From Thermoanaerobaculia bacterium (lineage in GTDB: Bacteria; Acidobacteriota; Thermoanaerobaculia; Multivoradales; JAHEKO01): a stretch of DNA of 55,262 nt. Location: the NCBI GenBank assembly GCA_947259195.1, contig CAMYLC010000122.1:1-55262 (forward strand), written 5' to 3'. The notes below the pieces were generated by a model. That model made no database searches. It saw nothing but the letters and a program-made list of their open reading frames with translations, and was not told the DNA's origin. Both the position numbers and the translations under genes were made by a program. Each line of letters opens with the position of its first letter. Within the stretch, counting starts at the first letter, position 1. This document shows, in pieces, positions 7,254-14,266 of the stretch.

Positions 7254-8780
7254 CTACTCCCACCTCAGCGCGTCGCCGGTCTCGAAGTTGCCCGAAAAGA
7301 TGACGGCTTCTCCGGGGAAGGCCCAGACCTTGCCGGCGTCTTTGTAGACCAGGTCGTAGTACGGGGCGACGATGAAGACAGCCTCCTCGCCGTCCCCGTT
7401 CATGTCACCGGCCGTCAAGGACCAGCCCAGATAGGAAGACGCCTGGTCCCCTTCCACCATCCAGTCGGCGTAGGCCGAGGAACCTCCCATGCCCGGCCCG
7501 TCCTCGTTGCCGAGCCAAATCAAACCCATTCCCGCGGCGCTGTCGGCACCGACCATGTGTCCGAGGCAGCCGATGAGGAGATCGTGGAGCCCGTCGCCGT
7601 TGTAGTCCAGAACCCTGACGTTGCTTCCCAGTTGATCCCCCAGGCCCCCGAAAGTAAGCCAATCTGCGTTCGACGGCGTGCCGGAAGCGCCGAGACCGGT
7701 GTCGGATCCGTACCAGACCGCGACGACTCCATCGTTGGTTTGCAGGTGATCGTAGAGCCGGGATCCGGCAATGAGGTCGTCATACCCATCGCCATTCAGG
7801 TCTGCGCTAACCACAGCAGTCTGAGCGGTCGTGCCGAGCCTGGCATCGACCTGATCGCCTTCAGCAGTCCAGTCGGCATTGGCGGTGCTCCCTGTGTCGC
7901 CGAGACCTGTGTCCGAGCCGTGCCACACGAACAGCTTCCCCTCGTTGGCTTGGCCGGCATCGTAGAGCGGCGCACCGACGAAGATGTCGCCATATCCGTC
8001 GCCGTTGACATCGCCGGCGGAGCCGACATTGATGCCGAACCCGGCATCATCGAACGGTACGCACTGGTCGCCCATCGCATACCAGTCGGCGCTGGCGACG
8101 GTCGTGTCACCGAGTAGGGACTCGGATCCCATGAAGACGTAGGCGTGGTTGATGATCGGCATCGTACCGCTGCAGGCGTCGTAGCGGCGGGCACCGATGA
8201 TGATGTCGTCGTAGCCATCGTTGTCGATGTCTCCGGCGGATGCCGCCTCGAGGCCTGTATGCGCATAGAGGGCAGTACCTGTGACCTTCCAGTCGTAGGA
8301 CCCGTCCAAGCCGGTGTCCGAACCGTAGTAGAGGAAGACCGCCCCTTCGTCCCAATTCGCGTTGACGTCGTAGTTCGTCATGCCGACTAGAAGGTCGTCG
8401 TACTCGTCGCCATCGACGTTGAGCGTGGCCACCACCTCCCCAAAGAAGCCATGCGCCTGTAATTGGGGAGGATTGATGGTCAGGTCTGGTGCCGTCGGGA
8501 GGCCGTCCTGGGAGCCATAGAAAACCCAGGCTCTGCCGGAGCGGACGTAACCCGAGTTGTAGAAGCGCGAGGCGACGACTAGATCTGCGTAGCCATCATT
8601 GTTGAAGTCGCCGGTGGCGGTGATCGAATCGCCTACCTGGTTGTCAAGTTGATCCTGCTCGAAGTCCCAGATTGCGTCGTCGAGCGTCACCTGAGTGCCG
8701 CCGGCGTGCAGTGCCGGTGCAGACAGCAGAGAGACTAGAAGCGCTCCCATGAACATTTTGCAAACCACCTTGTCGCCCAT
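7254..8780 (-). CDS. Exported FG-GAP/integrin-like beta-propeller protein with FETGD tail
   Basis: 508 residues: a signal peptide (LLVSLLSAPALHAG) followed by seven FG-GAP type blades, each with a calcium-binding DxNxDGxxD loop (for example GDFNNDGYADL, GDIDNDGYDDI, GDVNGDGYGDI, ADLNGDGYDDL). It probably folds as a seven-blade, calcium-dependent propeller outside the cell. The C-terminus is SGNFETGDALRWE, a variant of the FESGD tail on the other two riboswitch-linked proteins. The ATG at 8780 is preferred because AAAGGAG lies 6 nt upstream of it; the ATG at 8786 would have no spacing. The leader has a putative c-di-GMP riboswitch and a candidate terminator. The ligand is unknown. Confidence 0.9.
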   Translation of the reverse strand: MGDKVVCKMFMGALLVSLLSAPALHAGGTQVTLDDAIWDFEQDQLDNQVGDSITATGDFNNDGYADLVVASRFYNSGYVRSGRAWVFYGSQDGLPTAPDLTINPPQLQAHGFFGEVVATLNVDGDEYDDLLVGMTNYDVNANWDEGAVFLYYGSDTGLDGSYDWKVTGTALYAHTGLEAASAGDIDNDGYDDIIIGARRYDACSGTMPIINHAYVFMGSESLLGDTTVASADWYAMGDQCVPFDDAGFGINVGSAGDVNGDGYGDIFVGAPLYDAGQANEGKLFVWHGSDTGLGDTGSTANADWTAEGDQVDARLGTTAQTAVVSADLNGDGYDDLIAGSRLYDHLQTNDGVVAVWYGSDTGLGASGTPSNADWLTFGGLGDQLGSNVRVLDYNGDGLHDLLIGCLGHMVGADSAAGMGLIWLGNEDGPGMGGSSAYADWMVEGDQASSYLGWSLTAGDMNGDGEEAVFIVAPYYDLVYKDAGKVWAFPGEAVIFSGNFETGDALRWE

Positions 8781-8848
8781 TTCCATCTCCTTTCTCGCGC
8801 GGAACTCCTCAATGGGTGTCGAAGCTCGTCAGTTCAACAAAAACGGTC

Positions 8849-8873
8849 GGTCGAGCACGCATGGTGCTCGGCC
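8849..8873 (-). terminator. Candidate riboswitch-controlled terminator
   Basis: On the minus strand GGCCGAGCAC and GTGCTCGACC form a 10-bp stem with one mismatch and a 5-nt loop; five Ts follow after 5 nt (8843-8839). It sits between aptamer C and the FG-GAP start codon, where a transcription-attenuating expression platform would be. Confidence 0.55.
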
Positions 8874-8885
8874 TCTTGAGTGACC

Positions 8886-8998
8886 AGCCTTCGGCGGCTC
8901 GGCGGTCCTGAGGTCCTGCGAGGCGGAGGTCCGTCCTGGCGGAAACTAGGACCCGTGGCTTTGCGCCCCCGACTCTCGTCGGGTTTGCCTTTGTCGTG
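8886..8998 (-). ncRNA. Cyclic-di-GMP-I (GEMM) riboswitch, copy C
   Basis: On the minus strand: AAAGGCAAACC (GGCAAACC at 8982-8989), a perfect 6-bp hairpin CCCGAC-GAGA-GUCGGG with a GNRA loop, GGCGCAAAGC (8958-8967), a long P3 closed by GGUCCU/AGGACC (8948-8953 with 8904-8909), then GCCGAGCCGCCG (8892-8903). Block order, spacing and the GNRA loop match GEMM-I. The G20-equivalent is a G, as in c-di-GMP binders. It controls the FG-GAP gene, probably through the downstream terminator hairpin. Confidence 0.87.
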
Positions 8999-9023
8999 GC
9001 CCTTTCAATGTACGCCTAGGGGC

Positions 9024-9052
9024 AAAGAAAAGCCCCACCCGAAAGGGTGGGG
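9024..9052 (-). terminator. Rho-independent terminator of the DGSG-repeat gene
   Basis: A perfect 8-bp stem CCCCACCC / GGGTGGGG with loop TTTC, followed on the minus strand by CTTTTCTTT. It separates the gene at 9093 from the riboswitch-FG-GAP unit. Confidence 0.9.
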
Positions 9053-9092
9053 TAGGGTACCAAGGGTGCGGAAATGCAATGGCAGCTGAAGC

Positions 9093-9905
9093 CTAGGGCA
9101 CCTTGATGTCGCCTTCGATGTGATTGAAAGACACGCCGCCGCTGCCATCCCGCTCGACGATGAAGTCGCCGGCGACGTGCTCGGCCCGGATGCTCCCGGA
9201 GCCATCCTCCTGCACCACCACATCGCCGCCGATGTGGTCGAGCTCGATGCTCCCGGAGCCATCCTCGACAATCTCCACACCGGCCTCGGTGTCGCGCACG
9301 GTGATCTCACCGGAGCCGTCTTTGATGGAGACCGGCCCGCCAACGTGCTCGATCTCGAGGCTTCCCGAGCCGTCGTTGAGACGGATCCTGCCACCTACGT
9401 CTGTGACCTCCAGCTCACCAGACCCATCGACGATCTCGATGTCCTCTGCGATATTGTGAACGAGAATGTCCCCGGATCCATCTTCGAGCTCCAGGCCCCG
9501 GACCCCTTCGATCTCCACTGAGCCACTGCCGTCCTCGACGTCGAGAAGGATGTACTCTGGTGCCTCTATCTCCAGATCCAGGTAGGGGCTGTTGCGCCTC
9601 CAGTTGCCGTCGGGGGTCTCGACCTCGATGTAGAGAGTGTCGCCTCGGCGGTCGGTGCGAAGCTCGATCTCGTCCAGGACGTCCTTGTCAGGAGCGCACG
9701 CTTTGCCTTGCACCCGCACTTCCGTCAGTCCCGAGGTGCCTCTGATAATCAGGATTCCGGCCTCGGCCTCGACACGGAGAGTTGTTGCTCCAGCCGCATC
9801 CAGAGTGGCGTCTCTAGGCTCGCTGTGGGGGCAGTCGCTGGCAGTCGAGGCAAGTGGCATACCCAGGATTGCTCCTGAGACAATCAGCATCTTGACGAAT
9901 CGCAT
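9093..9905 (-). CDS. Exported DGSG-repeat beta-solenoid protein (DUF4097-like)
   Basis: 270 residues. A signal peptide (MRFVKMLIVSGAILGMPLAS-TAS) leads into a ~100-residue region resembling the start of DUF4097 putative-adhesin domains, followed by eight consecutive repeats of 18-19 residues, each with DGSG and a hydrophobic rung (for example DGSGSLEIEHVGG, DGSGSIELDHIGG). The regularity predicts a right- or left-handed beta-helix with a DGSG turn stacked on one edge. The ATG at 9905 has GGAGGAG 8 nt upstream; earlier starts add a non-signal stretch. It lies 93 nt downstream of moeA and is closed by a strong terminator. The molecular role is unknown. Confidence 0.85.
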   Translation of the reverse strand: MRFVKMLIVSGAILGMPLASTASDCPHSEPRDATLDAAGATTLRVEAEAGILIIRGTSGLTEVRVQGKACAPDKDVLDEIELRTDRRGDTLYIEVETPDGNWRRNSPYLDLEIEAPEYILLDVEDGSGSVEIEGVRGLELEDGSGDILVHNIAEDIEIVDGSGELEVTDVGGRIRLNDGSGSLEIEHVGGPVSIKDGSGEITVRDTEAGVEIVEDGSGSIELDHIGGDVVVQEDGSGSIRAEHVAGDFIVERDGSGGVSFNHIEGDIKVP

Positions 9906-9998
9906 GGATATCTCCTCCAAGAGGGTTCCTACCTCTCTACGAGGTCCAGCCTCCCGGGTTTCGCTCAAGTCGCAGCCGCTCGTCTGACGTCCGGTCAC

Positions 9999-11225
9999 TC
10001 ATCCATCAGTCGAGAGCCAATTCGCCAGGGGGAGCACCTCACAGGCTTGTCCAGGACGGGCCTCGGGCGAGTGGGCCCGCACGCGCACCAGGCCGGTGCC
10101 TCTGGCGAAGGCCGCCAGGTCATGGGAGCCTTTGGGCGCCATCGGTGCCACCAGCAGATGTCCGTCCTGGAAGTGGACCTCGGCGGTGAGAAAGCGATCC
10201 CTTCCCTTGGCGGCAGGAAGGGGCGCTGTCAGCTCTCCAGCCAAAGCTCCATGCCAGAAGCTGTCTTGGAGTCCCATCAACCGCCTGAGGGTGGGTCGCA
10301 CGAACAAGAAGAACCCGGCCATGACGGAGGCAGGATTACCTGGGAGGCCGAACACCAGTCCACCGGGGTGGTGGGCGGCGACCAGTGGCTTTCCAGGCTG
10401 AATCGCTACAGCGTCGAACAGCAACTCGCAGCCCAGCTCCGTCAGAACACCCTCGACAAAGTCGTATTCGCCTTTTGAGACGCCCCCACCGATGAGAAGC
10501 ACATCAGCCTCCAGTCCCGCCCCGATCTTCTCCCGCAGCTCCTGTGGACGGTCGGCAGCGATGCCGAGGGGCTCGAGCTCGAGCCCGAGTGAGCGGCATG
10601 CAGCCAACAGGAAATCGGTATGGGAATCTCTCAACTGTCCTGGGAGGGGTTCGGTGTCCGGCGGCACTACCTCATCGCCTGTTGCCAGGAATGCCACCCG
10701 GGGTCTGCGGTAGACCGGTACGGACGCAATGCCGTGGGTCGCCAGCAGGCCCAAGCCGCCGGCCGTGAGCATCGAGCCGGCCGGCAGCAGGGGATCTCCC
10801 CGGCGCTGAATCTCGGCCTGTCGTCGAATATGGGAACCTGCTTCGGTTCCGGAACGAAACAGCACCTCGTCCCTGGTGGAGGTGGTCTGTTCGACAGGGA
10901 CGACCCGGTCGGCGCCGCGCGGGATGGGCGCCCCGGTCATGATGCGCATCGCGCAGCCTCTCTCGATCTCGCAATCGGGGCTCGATCCGGCTGGGATGAT
11001 GCCGCAGATGGGCAGGCGATCGCCTGCTGCCACCTCTTCGGATACTGCGAAACCGTCCATAGCCGAGACGTCAGCTGGGGGGATATCCACGGTAGCTGCC
11101 AGCGATTCAGCGAGCACCTGCCCCAGGGTGGATCTGCGGTCTGTTTTTTCTGGCCCGAGGGGTGAGCAGTGCTCTGCCAATCGAAGCCAGGCGCCTTCAG
11201 GAGAGATCCATTCGTCGGTGGTCAT
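9999..11225 (-). CDS. moeA: Molybdopterin molybdenumtransferase MoeA
   Basis: 408 residues, the normal length for MoeA, which inserts molybdate into adenylylated molybdopterin to make molybdenum cofactor in the cytoplasm. Family marks in order: DVSAMDGFAV near the N-terminus, IMTGAPIPRGAD, the MPT-binding MoCF domain (FLATGDEVV, IGGGVSKGEYDFV), IQPGKPLV and GLPGNPASVM, then the small C-terminal beta domain. No other cofactor genes are adjacent, so the target molybdoenzymes lie elsewhere. Confidence 0.95.
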   Translation of the reverse strand: MTTDEWISPEGAWLRLAEHCSPLGPEKTDRRSTLGQVLAESLAATVDIPPADVSAMDGFAVSEEVAAGDRLPICGIIPAGSSPDCEIERGCAMRIMTGAPIPRGADRVVPVEQTTSTRDEVLFRSGTEAGSHIRRQAEIQRRGDPLLPAGSMLTAGGLGLLATHGIASVPVYRRPRVAFLATGDEVVPPDTEPLPGQLRDSHTDFLLAACRSLGLELEPLGIAADRPQELREKIGAGLEADVLLIGGGVSKGEYDFVEGVLTELGCELLFDAVAIQPGKPLVAAHHPGGLVFGLPGNPASVMAGFFLFVRPTLRRLMGLQDSFWHGALAGELTAPLPAAKGRDRFLTAEVHFQDGHLLVAPMAPKGSHDLAAFARGTGLVRVRAHSPEARPGQACEVLPLANWLSTDG

Positions 11226-11288
11226 AGGAGAGCCTTTTATGTCGTGGGGCAGAGGTCTTTATCACATGAGTGAGTCAAAGCCCGATGC

Positions 11289-11294
11289 TATACT
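11289..11294 (+). promoter_or_regulatory. Possible -10 box of the DUF4388 gene
   Basis: TATACT lies 75 nt before the GTG start in otherwise GC-rich sequence. No good -35 hexamer stands 16-18 nt upstream. Confidence 0.3.
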
Positions 11295-11369
11295 CGGCGC
11301 CGCTCGTCGTCCCCTTCGAGCCTGTCCGTCTACCGGCCTGGTCAAAGCACCAACAGCACTGAGCACACT

Positions 11370-12152
11370 GTGAGTCCCAAGTTCAAATATCGCGGCAATC
11401 TGGCGGACACCACCCTGCCCGAAATGCTGCACACCATCGATCGATTTCGCGTTCCTGGTGTCATCGAGGTGCGGCGTGGTGGCCTCATCAAGCGAGTCTA
11501 CATTCGTGACGGCTACATCATCCATGCCAGTTCGACGGATCGGGAGGATAGCCTTGGCGCCTACCTGATGCGGGCGGAGATCTTGCCCAGAGACGCGTTG
11601 GAAAGCGTCGGCCGTCTCAGGGAAACCTCGAACAAGCGCCTGGGAGCATTGCTCATCGAGCGGGGAATGCTGCCCCCCGACGAGGTATTCGAGTCGATTC
11701 GAAATCAGATCGAGGCGATTGTCTGGAGTCTGTTCTACTGGCAGGATGGAGAAGTCACCTTCGGGGTGGGCGACCTCGAAAAGGAAGAGATGGTGCAGAT
11801 TCAGCTGCCCATCCCACGGGTCATTGTCCAAGGGATCAAGAGCGCGCCCGACGCCAAGCCCCTGGTATCCAGGCTCGGTAGCAAGGAGACCCTGCTGGAA
11901 CCCTGTTACGAGGTCGAGGATCTGGTCGAAACCGGCCTCGACCGGGACGACTACAAGCTGCTCCTGCGAGTGAATGGTTCCAGAACGCTCTACCAGCTCT
12001 GTGGCGAGGGGGGTAGGCCGCCAGCCGAATCTGCCAAATTGCTGTACGCTTTTCAGGTGCTGAGACTGGTCAGGCGGAGGCACGGGCAGGCTGCAGGCGG
12101 CGGGCCTTTGAAGATCACGCTGGGAACCTCGGGCGACGAGATGAACAAGTGA
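11370..12152 (+). CDS. DUF4388 (PatA N-terminal-like) domain protein
   Basis: 260 residues from a GTG start. The N-terminal ~110 residues match DUF4388: FKYRGNLADTTLPEMLHTI, then VPGVIEVRRGGLIKRVYIRDGYIIHA and DSLGAYLMR, a module frequent in delta-proteobacteria and Acidobacteriota signalling proteins. A middle part, LLIERGMLPPDEVFESIRNQ, resembles the GspE-N/MshEN-type helical segment. No catalytic motif is visible, so an adaptor role in gliding, pilus or polarity signalling is likely but inferred. It is transcribed toward the FmdB fusion gene 51 nt downstream and may be co-transcribed. Confidence 0.8.
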   Translation: MSPKFKYRGNLADTTLPEMLHTIDRFRVPGVIEVRRGGLIKRVYIRDGYIIHASSTDREDSLGAYLMRAEILPRDALESVGRLRETSNKRLGALLIERGMLPPDEVFESIRNQIEAIVWSLFYWQDGEVTFGVGDLEKEEMVQIQLPIPRVIVQGIKSAPDAKPLVSRLGSKETLLEPCYEVEDLVETGLDRDDYKLLLRVNGSRTLYQLCGEGGRPPAESAKLLYAFQVLRLVRRRHGQAAGGGPLKITLGTSGDEMNK

Positions 12153-12203
12153 GAGTTTCCGAGCGAGACCATCACAGTCGACAGATCAAGAGAACGAGAC
12201 CCC

Positions 12204-13772
12204 ATGCCGCTCTACGAATACGAATGTGAATCCTGTGGCGACCGAATCGAGGTCCTGCAGAGGGTCGGTGCGCCTCCGATCGGGGTCTGTGAATCCTGTG
12301 GCGGGGTGATGAAACGACTGCTCTCGGCACCGGCCTTCCAGTTCAAGGGAACCGGTTGGTATGTCACCGACTACGCCAAGAAGAACTCCTCTTCAACGGG
12401 AGATTCATCGGACGGCAAAGAAGACTCGAAATCGAAGCCCAAGGAGTCGGGTGACGCCAAGTCGGGCACCAAAGAGAAAGAGAAGACCTCCTCGACGAGA
12501 TCCGAAGACAGCTCCAAGAAGAAGAACTCGGCGCTGGGCGTCGTTGGTCTGCTCCTGCTGCTTCCGGTGAGCGCGTCCCGGGCGACGAGCTACAAGATGA
12601 TCGCCGACGAGGATTTGGCGAATCAGGCGACGGTGATCATCCAAGCCGTCGTCGCCGCAAGGGAGCCGGCGCCCATTCCGGCGCCACCCTCCACAGACTA
12701 CTTCGTCCAAGTGGAGAGGGTGCTGAAGGGCTTCGTCGCTGGCAGTACCGTAGTTGTCCGTTTGGCCGGCGGTATCGGTCCGGATGGTGTAGGTCTCAGA
12801 GTTTGGGGCAGTCCACAGTTTCAGCCGGGCGAAAGGGTCCTCTTGTTCCTGGTGCCGCGACCAGACGGCACCTATGGCATTCTGCATCTGATGCTGGGCG
12901 CCTTTCACGAGGTGCAGTTGGGTGGGCGGCACCTGGCGGTCCGGGACCTCAGTGAGGCCCTCCAGGCGCCTTCCGATTGGGGCCTTCTGTCCCAGGGTCT
13001 TGTTGGGTCGCTCGATCCTCCTCGGCGCTGGGACGCCTTCACCAGATGGCTGGAGGAGCGAGAGTCAGGGGTCGTCCAGAAGGCAAGCTACCTGGATGTC
13101 GAAAGTGCGGTGGTATCGCGCGAGAACGGGGCTCCGTCGGCGATGCTCATCGAGCCCTGTACGGACCTGGGATTTCGGTGGTTCGGTTTCAATCGACGCC
13201 GACCTATTTCCTGGAAGGTGAATCTCGGCCGACTCGACGGCCTGTTGGACCACGGAGACCTGTCCATGGCCCTGGAAGTCTGGGAGATGGCCACCGCCGG
13301 CCGTCTTCAACTCTCGTTGGATGGGGCCACGTCTTCAGAGGCTGGTCTCTCGGAGCGCGACGATCTCAATACGGTTCTGTTCGAAGACCCGGAAGAGTGG
13401 ATAGTCGGATCCTACGATTGTCAGGCAGGTGGGGTGCTGGGGGTGTCCGGGGTCTGGTTCGAAAGCGGACGAGATCAGCAGTGTCGGGTAAGCGAAGTGG
13501 GGCAGCAGGGACGCGTTGGCGACCGGGTCTTCATGAAGATCTCGAGCTCTGACATCGTCATCAACAACGGTGCAGGGTGTTTCTTTGCTGGCGATCGAAC
13601 CAGGATTCTGGAAGTAGTGGCCCACGAGGTCGGGCACAGCCTGGGCTTGGCGCATGCCGACGAGGCGGAAGCCCTCATGTTCGGGCTGGCCCACGACGAT
13701 GGGCGCGGCGCCGCCCTCGACGCCTGGGATCAACGAGCTATCAATCAGATCTACGGACCTCCGACCCAATAG
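12204..13772 (+). CDS. FmdB zinc ribbon fused to matrixin-like metalloprotease
   Basis: 522 residues in one frame. Residues 1-52 are an FmdB-type zinc ribbon (MPLYEYECESCG, CESCGGVMKRL, with CxxC pairs and GTGWYVTDYAKK). Next comes a Ser/Lys/Glu-rich linker (about 53-110), then a hydrophobic stretch shaped like a signal peptide (KKKNSALGVVGLLLLLP, ending ASRA). The remainder is a metzincin/matrixin-like protease: AHEVGHSLGLAH zinc site, a downstream ALMFG Met-turn and a terminal QRAINQIYG. FmdB proteins normally end after the Ser/Lys tail, and a separate exported protease would normally start just before the hydrophobic segment. No ATG, GTG or TTG is available there. It may be a real fusion or a lost stop/start by mutation or assembly error. 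Confidence 0.85.
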   Translation: MPLYEYECESCGDRIEVLQRVGAPPIGVCESCGGVMKRLLSAPAFQFKGTGWYVTDYAKKNSSSTGDSSDGKEDSKSKPKESGDAKSGTKEKEKTSSTRSEDSSKKKNSALGVVGLLLLLPVSASRATSYKMIADEDLANQATVIIQAVVAAREPAPIPAPPSTDYFVQVERVLKGFVAGSTVVVRLAGGIGPDGVGLRVWGSPQFQPGERVLLFLVPRPDGTYGILHLMLGAFHEVQLGGRHLAVRDLSEALQAPSDWGLLSQGLVGSLDPPRRWDAFTRWLEERESGVVQKASYLDVESAVVSRENGAPSAMLIEPCTDLGFRWFGFNRRRPISWKVNLGRLDGLLDHGDLSMALEVWEMATAGRLQLSLDGATSSEAGLSERDDLNTVLFEDPEEWIVGSYDCQAGGVLGVSGVWFESGRDQQCRVSEVGQQGRVGDRVFMKISSSDIVINNGAGCFFAGDRTRILEVVAHEVGHSLGLAHADEAEALMFGLAHDDGRGAALDAWDQRAINQIYGPPTQ

Positions 13773-13784
13773 GTCTCCGATCCT

Positions 13785-13818
13785 GGGGGTCGAGGCGGTC
13801 AGGCGTACCTTGCGACCG
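13785..13818. repeat. Dispersed hairpin element, copy 1
   Basis: GGGGGTCGAGGC, a short variable part, then GGCGTACCTTGCGACCG. The outer GGTCG pairs with CGACC and AGG with CCT. About 28 of 34 positions match the element at 30523-30556; both lie just past the stop of a plus-strand gene. Confidence 0.55.
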
Positions 13819-14164
13819 ATCCTTGGGGCAGTGGGCCATTGAAGCGGCCGGACCTGTGCCGGCCGATGGTTGAGGCAGTTGGGTCTCGAGGTCCTGTGGT
13901 TCAGGGGCTTAGGGGCGTAGCCTGCACTATTCATGAGCCCCACGGCATCTAGCGGAGATCGCTCGCCATCTCAGGGAAGTCCTCACTCGTCGCTCCTCAA
14001 CAACCTGCAAGGTTGCCTCCAGTGCCTCCTCTTTGCAGTTGGCCAGATCTTGACGGACGCTTTCCACAATCTGCTCGCGCGGCGATGAATATCGCCGGCT
14101 AGGGCTGTCTCGTCTTCCGATTTCGGAGCGATGGGGCAGAGCAATACTCCAGTTCGCATGTCGC

Positions 14165-14196
14165 CCCCTACGCCCCTACGCCCCTACGCCCCTACT
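14165..14196. repeat. Tandem octamer repeat
   Basis: Four head-to-tail copies of CCCCTACG (the last ends in T). A simple-sequence tract of this kind can vary in copy number. Confidence 0.9.
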
Positions 14197-14214
14197 GCCT
14201 TCTGCGGTGCAATG

Positions 14215-14240
14215 ATGGTTCGTCCCGAGGGACGAACCAT
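14215..14240 (-). terminator. Perfect 12-bp inverted repeat downstream of pilR
   Basis: ATGGTTCGTCCC and its exact complement are separated by two bases, 26 nt past the pilR stop. It has no U-tract, so it could be a terminator, an mRNA-stabilising hairpin or a protein-binding palindrome. Confidence 0.5.
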
Positions 14241-14266
14241 CTCCAAGCAAGTGAGATGGATGCGTC

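Larger units (their letters stand above)
13773..14266. other. 494-bp intergenic region, convergent gene ends
   Basis: Holds, from left: a hairpin element shared with 30523-30556; a perfect 6-bp GGCCGG / CCGGCC stem (13846-13864); a minus-strand frame without a start codon whose end reads like a helix (EQIVESVRQDLANCKEE to a stop near 13931), possibly a remnant; four tandem CCCCTACG octamers; and a perfect 12-bp inverted repeat. No complete gene was recognised. Confidence 0.55.

Noticed and set aside
7107..8117. 336-codon plus-strand frame opposite the FG-GAP gene
   Set aside because: Shadow of the repetitive DxNxDG codons on the minus strand; no family features.
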